DNA from: Chryseolinea lacunae
GTDB lineage: Bacteria; Bacteroidota; Bacteroidia; Cytophagales; Cyclobacteriaceae
Reading direction: 5' to 3'
Assembly: GCF_016735595.1 (NCBI RefSeq)
Contig: NZ_JAERRB010000003.1
Location: 423,401-487,400, forward strand
Length of the DNA: 64,000 nt
In this document: positions 42,417-51,381 of the stretch, piece after piece
How the letters are laid out: each line of letters begins with the position of its first letter
How positions within the stretch are numbered: position 1 is the first letter of the stretch
Notes under the pieces: model-generated
The model's database searches: none
Seen by the model: the letters and a program-made list of their open reading frames with translations, nothing else
Told to the model about the DNA's origin: nothing
Position numbers and translations under genes: made by a program

Positions 42417-42995
42417 TTAGTTGGGTTTCTTCGGCGTTGTTGCAGGAGGCGTGGTTGCGGGAGCAGCCGCTGCAGGCTTGGGTGTTACACCCAGTTTTTT
42501 CAACACCAGGTCAGAGATGTCCATTTTCTCGTCGCCATACAAGATCACGTCGAGGCCGCCGATTTGTTGGTTGAGCACAAACGAGTAGCCGTTTTCTTTG
42601 GCCACATCTTCGATGCCTTTGCCCACTTTCTTATATACGGGGTCCATCAGCTGAGTTTGTTTTGTCTGGATGGTAGTTTGAGCATCTTGCTGGAATTTCT
42701 CCAGGTTCTGCTGCAGTTGTTGAAGTTCACGTTCTGTGTTGGCACGAACAGCATCAATCATGGTATTGATGTTTGCCTGATAGTCTGCCACCTTCTTTTG
42801 AAACTCCTGAGTCTTTGTATCCATCTGATTTTTCAGCTGGGTTTGAAGCGATTTGAGTTCCTGATCGATTTGTTTTGCCTCTGGCAACTGGCTGAAGATA
42901 TAGTCTACATCTGCGTAGCCAACTTTAACAGGGGCTTGTGCTTGGGACACGAAGGATGCTAATCCCAACACCACGAATAACACGAGTTTTCTCAT
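42417..42995 (-). CDS. OmpH/Skp family periplasmic chaperone (copy 2)
   Basis: A 192-residue protein. It has a signal peptide (MRKLVLFVVLGLASFVSQAQA), a short strand VKVGYADVDYIFSQLPEA, long coiled-coil arms (residues 45-125, rich in Gln and Lys), and a strand region GYSFVLNQQIGGLDVILYGDEKMDISDLVLKKLG. A Pro/Thr/Ala-rich tail (PAAAAPATTPPATTPKKPN) ends it. This is the Skp jellyfish fold, which holds unfolded outer-membrane proteins for BamA. It is the last gene of the cluster, 14 nt after a second Skp-like gene, and is followed by a strong terminator. The Pro-rich tail is absent from copy 1. Confidence 0.93.
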   Translation of the reverse strand: MRKLVLFVVLGLASFVSQAQAPVKVGYADVDYIFSQLPEAKQIDQELKSLQTQLKNQMDTKTQEFQKKVADYQANINTMIDAVRANTERELQQLQQNLEKFQQDAQTTIQTKQTQLMDPVYKKVGKGIEDVAKENGYSFVLNQQIGGLDVILYGDEKMDISDLVLKKLGVTPKPAAAAPATTPPATTPKKPN

Positions 42996-43009
42996 TACAG
43001 TAATTCAAT

Positions 43010-43546
43010 TTAGTTTTTAATCTTATCATTTGGGTCTCCAAGACCCAGCTGGTCCAATACAAAGTCCGTATAGTCATAGCGCGGATCTGTGTATATCATC
43101 ACCAGCTCGCCTGCTTTATCGAACATGATGGCAAGGCTATTTTCCTTACACACCTTATCAACCGCATCCCAGACTTTGTCCTGAATGGGCTTTATCAATT
43201 CTTGTTTTTTCAGAAAAAACAGTCCGCCAAAGCCGAACACTTTTTTCTGGTATTCCTTCAGCTCAGAATCTTTTTTCTGAAGGGCCTCCATGCGCTCCTT
43301 TTTCATGGTCTCGGTCAGCAACACCTGCTCGGCCTGGTAGGCGCTATACATTTCGTCGCGCTTTTTGCTCATTTCCTGAATCTCCTTTTCCCAGGCCTGC
43401 GACAGTTGGTTTATTTCTTCCTGTGCCTTCTTGTAGTCGGGCATCTTTCCCAGGATGAACTCTGTGTCAATGTATCCGAACCTCTGAGCATTGACAAAAG
43501 TCAGGCCGAAAATGAGAAAAAAAATCGTAATTAAATATGGGCGCAT
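43010..43546 (-). CDS. OmpH/Skp family periplasmic chaperone (copy 1)
   Basis: A 178-residue protein with signal peptide MRPYLITIFFLIFGLTFVNA. The Skp-type strand RFGYIDTEFILGKMPDY is followed by coiled-coil arms (QEEINQLSQAWEKEIQEMSKKRDEMY and the next helix to about residue 110). The closing strands are NSLAIMFDKAGELVMIYTDPRYDYTDFVLDQLG. It begins 2 nt after bamA ends, so it is tightly coupled to it. Two divergent Skp copies next to bamA are usual in Bacteroidota; the second may serve different clients. Confidence 0.92.
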   Translation of the reverse strand: MRPYLITIFFLIFGLTFVNAQRFGYIDTEFILGKMPDYKKAQEEINQLSQAWEKEIQEMSKKRDEMYSAYQAEQVLLTETMKKERMEALQKKDSELKEYQKKVFGFGGLFFLKKQELIKPIQDKVWDAVDKVCKENSLAIMFDKAGELVMIYTDPRYDYTDFVLDQLGLGDPNDKIKN

Positions 43547-43548
43547 AC

Positions 43549-46236
43549 TTATCTGATTTGCTGACCAATTGTAAAGTGGAATTGCGATCCACTCACCGGC
43601 CCTCTGCTTCCTAACGGAACAGGATCAAATCCATATGCCCAGTTCAACCCAATCAACCCAAACGCAGGCATAAAGATCCTGGCCCCGAAGCCGGCCGACT
43701 TATACATACTAAACGGATTAAAGTTCTCATAAGTACCCCAGTTGTTCCCCGCTTCCGTAAACACCAGACCATAAATGGTGGCGGCGTTGCCTGTGGTGAC
43801 GGGATAGCGCAATTCGAGGCCCATTTTTTCGTAGACCACCCCACCTTGTTGCGATGTGCTGTTGCCCACGGCATAGGTCGGTGGCGTGATCTGGTTATCC
43901 TGGTAGCCTCTCAAACCGATGATTTCTTTTCCAAGCACAAACGAGTTGAACCCGCCGGCCAGACCGCTTCCACCCAACACAAATCTTTCGAAGGGTCCGA
44001 TGCCCGTCTTGGCCTTGTTGTAGGCACCCAGGAAACCGAAGTGTGCTTTTGCTTCCAACACCAGTTTTTTCTTGCTGTCGAGGGGCAAATAGTATTTCGC
44101 ATCGAACATCCATTTGTGATATTCCTGCCATTTGTTTTTGTCTTCTGCCGAAGCGGTAGCATAGTCAATGCCGTTGAACGACGAGTAAGGAGGTGTGAGC
44201 GTCAAGCTGAGTGACACGGACGATCCTGAAGAAGGATACATCTGGTTGTCGATGCTGTTACGCGAAATGGTGGTGTTGAACGTGAGCGCGTACGATTTAC
44301 AGGTCGTACAGCCCAGGCCGTAGTTGATGTTCTTCAGTGAATAGACGGCATACGACAGCGAGTTCGTGAGCGAGAAATAGTTGTCGGGCCACTCCAGCAT
44401 GCGTCCGAGACCAACCGTGATGTTGTCGGCTTTCAGCATGGAGTTGAGGTCGTTGTAGCTGGTGGCACCGGCGCCGGCATAGCGCGACAGCGACCGCACG
44501 TAACTCACGCTTAAGGAGTGAGGTTTGCGACCACCCAGCCAGGGCTCGGTGAACGAGAAGCTATAGCTTTGGAAAGAGCGTCCGTTGGCTTGCATGCGCA
44601 ACGACAAACGTTGACCATCGCCCACAGGCAGCGGCTTCCAGTTTTTGAGGTGCGGGATGTTGCGCAGCGAGAAGTTGTTGAAGGTGAGGCCGAGTGTTCC
44701 CACGAAGCCGTAGTAGCCACCCCAACCACCAGACAATTCAACCTGGTCGTTCGATTGTTCTTCCACTTGCCACTCGATGTCAACCGTTCCTTTTTGAGGA
44801 TTGGGTGCCAGGTTCTGGCCGATCTTGTCGGGTGCAAAGTAGCCCAATTGGCCAAGGCGCTGTTGGGTGCGGATGATATCGGAGCGTCTGAATTTCTGAC
44901 CGGGCACGGTGCTGAGCTCGCGGCGAATCACGTGATCGCTGGTGCGCTGGTTTCCTGTGATGGTCACTTCATTGATAGTAGCCTGCTCACCTTCAAAGAT
45001 TCGCATTTCAACGTCGATAGAGTCGCCGGCTACTGCTATTTCAACAGGATTGATACGGAAAAACAAGTAACCATCGTCCATGTAGAGACCGCTGATGTCA
45101 AGTCCTTTTGGATTGAACTGAGTTGTCTTTTCGATTAGCTCACGGTTAAACACATCGCCTTTGTTAATGGCCAACACGGCCGACAATTGTTTGTCGCTGT
45201 AGATGTAGTTGCCTGTCCAGATGATGTTGCGGAAATAGTATTTGGGGCCTTCGGAAACCACAAAGTCCACGTTGATGGTGTTCTCGTTGTGTGCATAGAC
45301 CGAGTCGGAAATGATTTCGGCATCGCGATAGCCTTTGGTGTTATAGAAGGCGATCAGTTTCTTTTTGTCTTCTTCATAGTCGGCTTTGATGAATTTCGAG
45401 CCGGAGAAGATGTTGAGCTTCACGTTGTCGGCCATGAACTCTTTCAGTTCTTTTTTGCTCACCACATAGCTGGAGTCGATAAACTCCTTGGGCTTCACAC
45501 GCACGATATAGTTCAGCAATGTGCGGTGCAGGGAAAAGTGAGGACGCTCGTGTGTTTTCTTCAGCTTCTTTTTCAAGGTCGCGTCAGACATCGCTTCGTT
45601 GCCGACGAACGAGATGTGATTGATTTTTACTTTCGATTTTGTGTTGATGGCGATCTTGAGCCTGATGCCGTCTTTATTGAGCGTGTCGCTTTGTTGCGTG
45701 ATTTTTACGACCGTGTTCAGAAAGCCCTTCTTCACAAAATATTTCTTCACCGCCGATTCGGTGTTTCGCACCATGGCATCGGTCACAATTTTTCCACGGA
45801 TGAGTTTGAGTTCGTCTTTCAACCCGCTTTCTTTTCCTTTGGAGATGCCGGTGAAATAGAAGCCCGTGAGGCGGGGTCGTTCGGAAAGGGCAATGTTGAG
45901 GAAAACCGTTTGACCTTCGATGCGGTCTACTTTAATGGTGACGTCGCCCACGAGTCCGTGTTTCCACAAGCTGCGGATAGCGCTTGAAATGGCGTCGCCG
46001 GGAATTTTGATTTTGTCGCCAACCTTGAGGCCGGTGAGCGACACCATGGCGTTTTTATCGAGGACATTCAACCCCGTCACTTCTATTCCACCGATGGTGT
46101 ATTCGGCGGGGTTGGCATAATTCAAATTGTTTTCCGACGGACCGGCGGTCGTTGGCGTTCCTCCTCGTTTTCGAAACTGAGCCCAGCTGTTGGCAGCAAC
46201 ACTTAAAAGAATAATCAAGAATAAAACTCGCTTCAT
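43549..46236 (-). CDS. bamA: Outer-membrane protein assembly factor BamA
   Basis: An 895-residue Omp85 protein that inserts beta-barrels into the outer membrane. After a signal peptide (MKRVLFLIILLSVAANSWAQ), five POTRA-like repeats run to about residue 470; examples are YTIGGIEVTGLNVLDKNAMVSLTGLKVGDKI and QATINEVTITGNQRTSDHVIRRELSTVPGQKF. The barrel carries FSFTEPWLGGRKPHSLSVSY and loop L6 (GLRGYQDNQ, the RGF/Y motif). The strands end with FHFTIGQQIR, closing in an aromatic-rich C terminus. The start ATG lies directly on the uppS stop (TGATG, 1 nt shared); a TTG codon just upstream is less likely. Confidence 0.95.
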   Translation of the reverse strand: MKRVLFLIILLSVAANSWAQFRKRGGTPTTAGPSENNLNYANPAEYTIGGIEVTGLNVLDKNAMVSLTGLKVGDKIKIPGDAISSAIRSLWKHGLVGDVTIKVDRIEGQTVFLNIALSERPRLTGFYFTGISKGKESGLKDELKLIRGKIVTDAMVRNTESAVKKYFVKKGFLNTVVKITQQSDTLNKDGIRLKIAINTKSKVKINHISFVGNEAMSDATLKKKLKKTHERPHFSLHRTLLNYIVRVKPKEFIDSSYVVSKKELKEFMADNVKLNIFSGSKFIKADYEEDKKKLIAFYNTKGYRDAEIISDSVYAHNENTINVDFVVSEGPKYYFRNIIWTGNYIYSDKQLSAVLAINKGDVFNRELIEKTTQFNPKGLDISGLYMDDGYLFFRINPVEIAVAGDSIDVEMRIFEGEQATINEVTITGNQRTSDHVIRRELSTVPGQKFRRSDIIRTQQRLGQLGYFAPDKIGQNLAPNPQKGTVDIEWQVEEQSNDQVELSGGWGGYYGFVGTLGLTFNNFSLRNIPHLKNWKPLPVGDGQRLSLRMQANGRSFQSYSFSFTEPWLGGRKPHSLSVSYVRSLSRYAGAGATSYNDLNSMLKADNITVGLGRMLEWPDNYFSLTNSLSYAVYSLKNINYGLGCTTCKSYALTFNTTISRNSIDNQMYPSSGSSVSLSLTLTPPYSSFNGIDYATASAEDKNKWQEYHKWMFDAKYYLPLDSKKKLVLEAKAHFGFLGAYNKAKTGIGPFERFVLGGSGLAGGFNSFVLGKEIIGLRGYQDNQITPPTYAVGNSTSQQGGVVYEKMGLELRYPVTTGNAATIYGLVFTEAGNNWGTYENFNPFSMYKSAGFGARIFMPAFGLIGLNWAYGFDPVPLGSRGPVSGSQFHFTIGQQIR

Positions 46237-46988
46237 CAACTTACAGGGTTCAATTGTTCACTTGTCTTTCCAAATCTGCGTTCACGTTGTTGGTAGGCCC
46301 AAATGGCTTCGTACAAGTGCTCCTTCCGAAAATCCGGCCATAGTGTGGGTGTGATATAGAGTTCGGTATACGCTATTTGCCACAGCAGGAAATTGCTGAT
46401 CCGCTGTTCGCCGCTGGTGCGGATAAGGAGCTCCGGATCAGGGATGCCGGAAGTCTGCAAATAGTTTTCAAAGACCTGCTCATTTATCGCGTCGGCCGTT
46501 ACTTTTCCGTCCGACACGTCTTTGGCCAGGGCTTTTACAGCTTTCAGGATTTCCCATCGGCCGCTGTAGCTCAGCGCCAGCACGAGGGTGAGGCCCGTAT
46601 TGTTTTTGGTGTGATCTATGGCCCACTGCAGGTTTTTCTGACAGTCGGGCGGCAGATGTGAGGTTTCGCCAATGGTGATCAGCTTCACCTGGTTTTCTGA
46701 CAAAGTCTTGATTTCGGCCTTAAGGGTGTTGACCAGCAACTCCATGAGGCCATCGATCTCCGCTTTGGGACGGCTCCAGTTCTCGGTCGAGAACGCATAG
46801 AGGGTAAGATATTTTATGCCCAGCTCACCACAGCCTTCGGTAACATCGCGCACGGCCTGAACGGCATTGCGATGTCCAAAAATGCGCATGGCTCCCTTCT
46901 TCTTGGCCCAACGGCCATTACCGTCCATGATAACCGCCACGTGCTGGGGGAGATTATTGAAGTCGATATGTTCTTTATGAGAAGCCAC
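46236..46988 (-). CDS. uppS: Isoprenyl transferase (undecaprenyl diphosphate synthase)
   Basis: A 250-residue cis-prenyltransferase making the lipid carrier for murein and other glycans. HVAVIMDGNGRWAKKKG holds the catalytic Asp22, and FGHRNAVQAVRDVTEGCGELGIKYLTLYAFSTENWSRP is the substrate-binding stretch. DPELLIRTSGEQRISNFLLWQIAYTELYITPTLWPDF is the C-terminal signature. The start is a GTG at 46986-46988; no ATG is available before Met21. It overlaps the start of bamA, linking cell-wall precursor and outer-membrane assembly in one transcript. Confidence 0.95.
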   Translation of the reverse strand: MASHKEHIDFNNLPQHVAVIMDGNGRWAKKKGAMRIFGHRNAVQAVRDVTEGCGELGIKYLTLYAFSTENWSRPKAEIDGLMELLVNTLKAEIKTLSENQVKLITIGETSHLPPDCQKNLQWAIDHTKNNTGLTLVLALSYSGRWEILKAVKALAKDVSDGKVTADAINEQVFENYLQTSGIPDPELLIRTSGEQRISNFLLWQIAYTELYITPTLWPDFRKEHLYEAIWAYQQRERRFGKTSEQLNPVS

Positions 46989-47061
46989 AAGGGTTCAAAA
47001 TTAATAAAAGATATTGGTTATTAATGGATTGAAAAGCGTGTGTAGACGAAATGGAAAAATT

Positions 47062-47766
47062 TTACTTATAGGGATTGGTGGGACAGGGGATGGAATAGAA
47101 TGTCCGTGTGATGCTAACCCCTAAAAAATAGTAGTTGTCATTATCGTTGGGGTTTCCATACTGATAATTTTTATAGCGCGGATCGCCCGCCGAAACGTTG
47201 TCGAGGTAGTCGAAGAAAGTTTTGCGGATTCCGAACTCAAGCGAAAAATACCACTTGGGGTTATAGACGTATTTCACACCGCCCCCAAAGGGAATGGCCA
47301 CCTGCACGTTGCTGTATTCGGCGGTTTTCTGGGCGTTGCCCGAAATGCTGAACAGCCCCACGCCGGCAAACAAGTAGGGTGTGAATCGCACAAAGCGTTT
47401 GGAGTCGCGCCAGTTCAGGAAATGATATTCCAATCCTGTGGACGCTTCGAGCAGAAACAGATTGAAGGAGGCATTGCGCTGGGTGGCAAATGCGTCGATA
47501 GGTTTTTCGCTGGCCGAAAGCTGGCCGCCTGTGATGGCCACGCGGAAGCTCACCACCTTGCTCAGGTTGGAGCGGTAGAAAACCGTGGCCGCGGGGCGCG
47601 AATATTTAAAGTTGTAGGTCCGGACGAGCTCGCCGGTGTAGTTAAACGTGCCAATGCCAAAGCCCAGCTCGGAGCTGTTCGCTTCGGTGCTTTGCGCCTG
47701 CACTTGGCACAGGGTGATGAGAAAAAGCGCCAGACATGAGAGTTTCTTTATGGGAGAACTCATCAT
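47062..47766 (-). CDS. DUF6089 family outer-membrane protein (copy 2)
   Basis: A 234-residue protein. A signal peptide (KLSCLALFLITLCQVQAQ) is followed by alternating beta strands typical of an eight-stranded barrel (ELGFGIGTFNYTGELVRTYNFKYSRPAATVFYRSNL, RFTPYLFAGVGLFSISG, AIPFGGGVKYVYNPKWYFSLEFGIRKTFFDYLDNVS). The DYLDNVS motif is shared with copy 1. The family lies between nadK and uppS in many Bacteroidota; its role is unknown. The start ATG overlaps the stop of copy 1 (4 nt). Confidence 0.87.
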   Translation of the reverse strand: MMSSPIKKLSCLALFLITLCQVQAQSTEANSSELGFGIGTFNYTGELVRTYNFKYSRPAATVFYRSNLSKVVSFRVAITGGQLSASEKPIDAFATQRNASFNLFLLEASTGLEYHFLNWRDSKRFVRFTPYLFAGVGLFSISGNAQKTAEYSNVQVAIPFGGGVKYVYNPKWYFSLEFGIRKTFFDYLDNVSAGDPRYKNYQYGNPNDNDNYYFLGVSITRTFYSIPCPTNPYK

Positions 47767-48818
47767 CTGAACTTAGCCCGGTGAAAGTTTTTGCCGAGGA
47801 TATACGAGAGGCGTATTGTGGTCACCATGTAGATGTCGCGGTTGTTTTTGTTGCCTCGCACGTTGTCGCGGAATTCGCTGCCATAGCCGGCCACAACATT
47901 GTAGGTGCCACCGTCCCGACCCACATAGGTCGTGTTGGGTGTTGAAATTTCAGAGGCGCGGTCTGACATGGCTTTGGCCAATTGATTGTTTCCAAACACA
48001 CCAAGGTCAACATAATTCTGACTCACGTCGTCCAGGTAGTCGGTGAAGGTGTATCGAAATCCAAGTTCTCCTGAAAGGTCCATCACTTCGTTTAATCTGA
48101 AACGCGCGCCAAGCCCGAATGGTATGGCGATCTGCACTAATTTGTAGGGTTTGATGCCGTTGTTCACATCGCCTTCCTGAAGTTGGGCATATTGGCCTTC
48201 CGTGCCGAGGGGCTGAAGGTTTACCCATTTTCCGGCTTCAGGCAATGGATTTCCCTGAGGATCGGTGGCCGGGGCCTGCGCCTGGGGATTGTGCAGAAAA
48301 ACAGCGGCGCCCAAAAATGCATAGGGTGTCCACTTCACACGGCTGATATAGGTGGCGGAGTTGGGAAACAAATCGAAGCTTGCCACCACGGATAATTCTT
48401 TGATCCGGTTTCGGAACGACAGGTTTCGTCTGTAGCGGAACACGCCGTTTTCCGAATCGCCCTCGTCGGCCGATTTTGCATCAGAGCCCTTGAGGGTTCC
48501 ATACATGAAGCCGGCAGTGAGGGTATAGCGGGGGCCGAAGCGGTGCGAAAATGTGATGCCGAGGGCCGGGCGGGTAAACGAAATGTCGGTGCTGAAGGAG
48601 CTGGGTCTGGGGGCAAGATCGCCGTAATAATTCAACGCGTTCACCGAAATGCCGATGGAGTTATAGACCTTTTCTTTGCCAAACCAGCTTTTGCGCCCTC
48701 GGAAGCTAGAAATACGCTTGTTGTTCTTTTTAATACTCCGTCTGTTCATTTGGGCGCTTGCATCGTAGGCAAACGAGAGCATAAAAACAGCCGTCGCGAG
48801 GTAAATAAGCTTTCTCAT
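47763..48818 (-). CDS. DUF6089 family outer-membrane protein (copy 1)
   Basis: A 351-residue protein. A signal peptide (MRKLIYLATAVFMLSFAYDASA) is followed by a basic stretch (MNRRSIKKNNKRISSFRGRKSWFG). Beta-barrel strands follow, such as YNSIGISVNALNYYGDLAP, PRYTLTAGFMYGTLKG, VKWTPYAFLGAAVFLHNP and LVQIAIPFGLGARFRL, with the family motif GFRYTFTDYLDDVSQNYVD. It is larger than copy 2, with longer loops. The start is the ATG at 48818; the frame can begin at a GTG three codons earlier. The two copies overlap by 4 nt and may form a pair. Confidence 0.88.
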   Translation of the reverse strand: MRKLIYLATAVFMLSFAYDASAQMNRRSIKKNNKRISSFRGRKSWFGKEKVYNSIGISVNALNYYGDLAPRPSSFSTDISFTRPALGITFSHRFGPRYTLTAGFMYGTLKGSDAKSADEGDSENGVFRYRRNLSFRNRIKELSVVASFDLFPNSATYISRVKWTPYAFLGAAVFLHNPQAQAPATDPQGNPLPEAGKWVNLQPLGTEGQYAQLQEGDVNNGIKPYKLVQIAIPFGLGARFRLNEVMDLSGELGFRYTFTDYLDDVSQNYVDLGVFGNNQLAKAMSDRASEISTPNTTYVGRDGGTYNVVAGYGSEFRDNVRGNKNNRDIYMVTTIRLSYILGKNFHRAKFR

Positions 48819-48870
48819 CCGAGTCACAATAAGTATTTATCAATCAATGAACTACAAAGTTAATAAAAAA

Positions 48871-49743
48871 TCAATTCCGAATATCGAGGCCCCAGTTCAA
48901 CTTCTGCCGCAGCGTCTTAAAATAGTGCGTGCCATCCAATTGAATGAGGTTGACCTTGAAATCGGCTTTCACCACTTTCAATTTTACCGACGGCTCCACG
49001 GAGGCCATCCGCGAATCGAGCGACACCAGAAACCGTTTGCTCCGGCCTTCTACCTCGAATGTTATCTCGGACTGGTCTGAAACAACAATGGGACGCACTG
49101 TAAGGTTATGGGGACTGACAGGGGTGATGACAAAATTTCCGGACCGGGGAAATATTAAAGGTCCACCACAACTCAGCGAATAACCGGTCGAGCCCGTGGG
49201 CGTGCTTACAATGATGCCGTCGGCCCAATAGGAGTTGAGAAATTCACCGTCTATATAGGTGTGGATTGTGATCATGGCCGAACTGTCCTTTTTCACCACG
49301 GTGAAGTCGTTGAGGGCGAAATTGAGCGGTCCGAAAATATCTTTTTCGGTTTCCAGCCGCAGCAACGAGCGCTGGTCGAGGGTGTAGGCACCGTCGAACA
49401 GATTTTGGAGCGAGCGCTCGGTTTCTTCTTTGCTGATGGTGGCCAAAAACCCAAGCCGCCCGGTGTTTATGCCCAGCACGGGTATTTCGGAGCGGCCAAT
49501 GTGGGTGATGGCTTCCAGCAACGTGCCGTCGCCACCGATGCTGATGAACAGCTGGATGTTTTTGAGTTCCTTGGTGGGGTTATAGGTTTTGAACTTGCCT
49601 TTGATGCCGGCCTTGTTCAAATATTGACTAAACTTTTCGGAGATGCTGAGTTCGATTTTATAGCGGCTCATCACATCAAAAACATGGGCAATGAAGGGTG
49701 CTGCCGCACGATTAAATTCCTTCCCATGCACAGCAACTCTCAT
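48871..49743 (-). CDS. nadK: NAD kinase
   Basis: A 290-residue enzyme that phosphorylates NAD to NADP. The catalytic motif is LFISIGGDGTLLEA (Gly70-Gly71-Asp72-Gly73-Thr74). The NAD-binding motif NTGRLGFLAT follows, then ALNDFTVVKKDSSAMI, and the glycine-rich STPTGSTGYSLSCGGP characteristic of the family. Length is normal. A promoter of the Bacteroidota type lies in the 94-nt gap upstream, so nadK and the downstream envelope genes can be transcribed apart from the CBS gene. In this phylum it commonly heads the DUF6089-uppS-bamA stretch. Confidence 0.96.
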   Translation of the reverse strand: MRVAVHGKEFNRAAAPFIAHVFDVMSRYKIELSISEKFSQYLNKAGIKGKFKTYNPTKELKNIQLFISIGGDGTLLEAITHIGRSEIPVLGINTGRLGFLATISKEETERSLQNLFDGAYTLDQRSLLRLETEKDIFGPLNFALNDFTVVKKDSSAMITIHTYIDGEFLNSYWADGIIVSTPTGSTGYSLSCGGPLIFPRSGNFVITPVSPHNLTVRPIVVSDQSEITFEVEGRSKRFLVSLDSRMASVEPSVKLKVVKADFKVNLIQLDGTHYFKTLRQKLNWGLDIRN

Positions 49744-49792
49744 GCAACCGATTTTTTAGAAGTTTTATAAGCCGGTTTTCCCGAATCTACGA

Positions 49793-49824
49793 TAAAGATA
49801 GAAAGGGCTTTGCAAGGTGCCAAA
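49793..49824 (-). promoter_or_regulatory. Promoter of nadK (TTTG-N20-TATCTTTA)
   Basis: Minus-strand TTTG (49821-49824) and TATCTTTA (49793-49800, one mismatch to TAnnTTTG) are separated by 20 nt. Transcription would begin near 49786, about 43 nt before the nadK ATG. Confidence 0.5.
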
Positions 49825-49837
49825 GAAGCGTGGTGAA

Positions 49838-50503
49838 TTAAATATCGAGGTAGCGGAGGAGCATGTCGATGCGATCTTTTTCGTCGCCAAGGGCTTTGGT
49901 CTCGTGATACCGACCAATCACTTTGTAGCCAAAACGCTCGAGTGTGGCCACCACGCGCGACAAGTCTACCTGGTTTATTTTGAGGGTTAGGCGAAGCTTG
50001 GCCGGATCGAGCGGATCTTCTTTCACAATGCTGCTGAGAATTTTGGCGTGGTTCTCTTCCACAAGCCGGCTGATTTCGGCCAGCGAATAGTCGACGTGGT
50101 TCATCGACAGCACCAGGATGCCCCCGGGCAATTGCACGGCCGCGGTCTGAGCAAAAGAGGTGAGTGTGTCCTGAACGGTGATGAGGCCGGTGTAGCTTTG
50201 TTCGTCGTTGAGCACGGCCACCACCTGCAGTTTGTTGTCGGCGGCCACTTTCAATATGTCGTAGAAATGTGTGTCGAGGTGAACGTAGCAGTTTTGACCC
50301 ACGAGGTTAAAATCCTTTACGCGCTTATCGATGTCGTTGGCTTCGAGAATAATTTCTTCGGAGATGAAGCCCAGCAGTTTGCCCTCGTCTACTACCGGCA
50401 GAAAGTTGCAGCGGAATTCTTCCATCCACACCACGGCCTTGTGGGCATCGTCTGTTCCCTTTAGCGGCGGGATCATGTGGTTGATAAGATCTTCTGCAAT
50501 CAT
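49838..50503 (-). CDS. CBS domain protein
   Basis: A 221-residue protein with two CBS modules. The first is MIAEDLINHMIPPLKGTDDAHKAVVWMEEFRCNFLPVVDEGKLLGFISEEIIL. The second is THFYDILKVAADNKLQVVAVLNDEQSYTGLITVQDTLTSFAQ. A C-terminal ACT-like half follows (GGILVLSMNHVDYSLAEISRLVEENHAKIL). CBS pairs bind adenine nucleotides or SAM; here the protein may sense NAD(P) or energy charge, given its place next to nadK. That is inference. The start is the ATG at 50503. A longer frame begins at TTG 50551, but it comes within 3 nt of the neighbouring gene's end and lacks domain sequence. Confidence 0.87.
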   Translation of the reverse strand: MIAEDLINHMIPPLKGTDDAHKAVVWMEEFRCNFLPVVDEGKLLGFISEEIILEANDIDKRVKDFNLVGQNCYVHLDTHFYDILKVAADNKLQVVAVLNDEQSYTGLITVQDTLTSFAQTAAVQLPGGILVLSMNHVDYSLAEISRLVEENHAKILSSIVKEDPLDPAKLRLTLKINQVDLSRVVATLERFGYKVIGRYHETKALGDEKDRIDMLLRYLDI

Positions 50504-50553
50504 AGGACTTTCAGTACTTACGTTTTTTTGTTCACCGCCGGATTCGCCCAAGG

Positions 50554-51306
50554 TCAGGTTATTAAAAAGTCTTCTACCAATTCGTTGAATTTTTCAGGAT
50601 GCTCCATCATGGGAGCATGGCAACATTTGTCTATAAATTTAAGATCAGAATTCGGAATAAGCCGGTTGAACTCGTGCGCCACCATGGGCGGTGTGATGGT
50701 GTCGTTCAGGCCCCACACCAGCAAAGTAGGTATTTTAATGTTGGGAATTTCGTCGGCCATATTGTTGCGCTGCGCGGATTTGGCGATGGCCACGATGCGC
50801 AGGCATTTCGGAATGCTGTTGGTGATCTCGAAAACCTCGTCAATCAGTTCTTTGGTGGCCACTTCGGGGTCGTAGAACGTATAGGAAACCCGCTCTTTTA
50901 TGTACTGATAGTTGCCGCGCTTGGGGTAAGAACCACCCATGGAATCTTCGAACAGCCCGGAGCTTCCCGTGAGGATGAGTTTTTTCACCTTGTCGGAATT
51001 TTTCAAGGTGTAGATCAGCGCAATGTGACCACCCAGGCTGTTGCCCATGATGATCATGTTGTTCAGTTTTTTGAGCTCTACAAAATCTTCAACAAACTTT
51101 CGCAGGCCATCGAGGCCCGCTTCGCGGATGGGCATCTCGTAGATGGGCAACATGGGAATGACGACCGTGAAGTTTTTCGAAAAACGATTCACCACGCCCT
51201 CCCAGTTGCTCAGTGCTCCGAACAAACCGTGGAGCAGCAACAGCACAGGGCCTTGACCTTCCTCTACATACCGAAAACCGTTTTCTTCTTTTATTTTAAT
51301 GGCCAT
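50554..51306 (-). CDS. Alpha/beta hydrolase
   Basis: A 250-residue serine hydrolase. GPVLLLLHGLFGALSNWEGVVN provides the oxyanion region, and NMIIMGNSLGGHIALIYTL holds the nucleophile Ser in G-N-S-L-G. VWGLNDTITPP carries the catalytic Asp, and FIDKCCHAPMMEHPEKFNELVEDFL the catalytic His. The overall form is close to small esterases and C-C hydrolases. The substrate is unknown. It lies between cvpA and the CBS gene on the same strand and is often found in this cluster in Bacteroidota. Confidence 0.9.
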   Translation of the reverse strand: MAIKIKEENGFRYVEEGQGPVLLLLHGLFGALSNWEGVVNRFSKNFTVVIPMLPIYEMPIREAGLDGLRKFVEDFVELKKLNNMIIMGNSLGGHIALIYTLKNSDKVKKLILTGSSGLFEDSMGGSYPKRGNYQYIKERVSYTFYDPEVATKELIDEVFEITNSIPKCLRIVAIAKSAQRNNMADEIPNIKIPTLLVWGLNDTITPPMVAHEFNRLIPNSDLKFIDKCCHAPMMEHPEKFNELVEDFLIT

Positions 51307-51381
51307 GGGGCGTCTTTATCGGGGATAAGTAAGGAAAAAAATTACTGAGAAAGAAAAGATTTTATGGCTTCACAGGGTGTG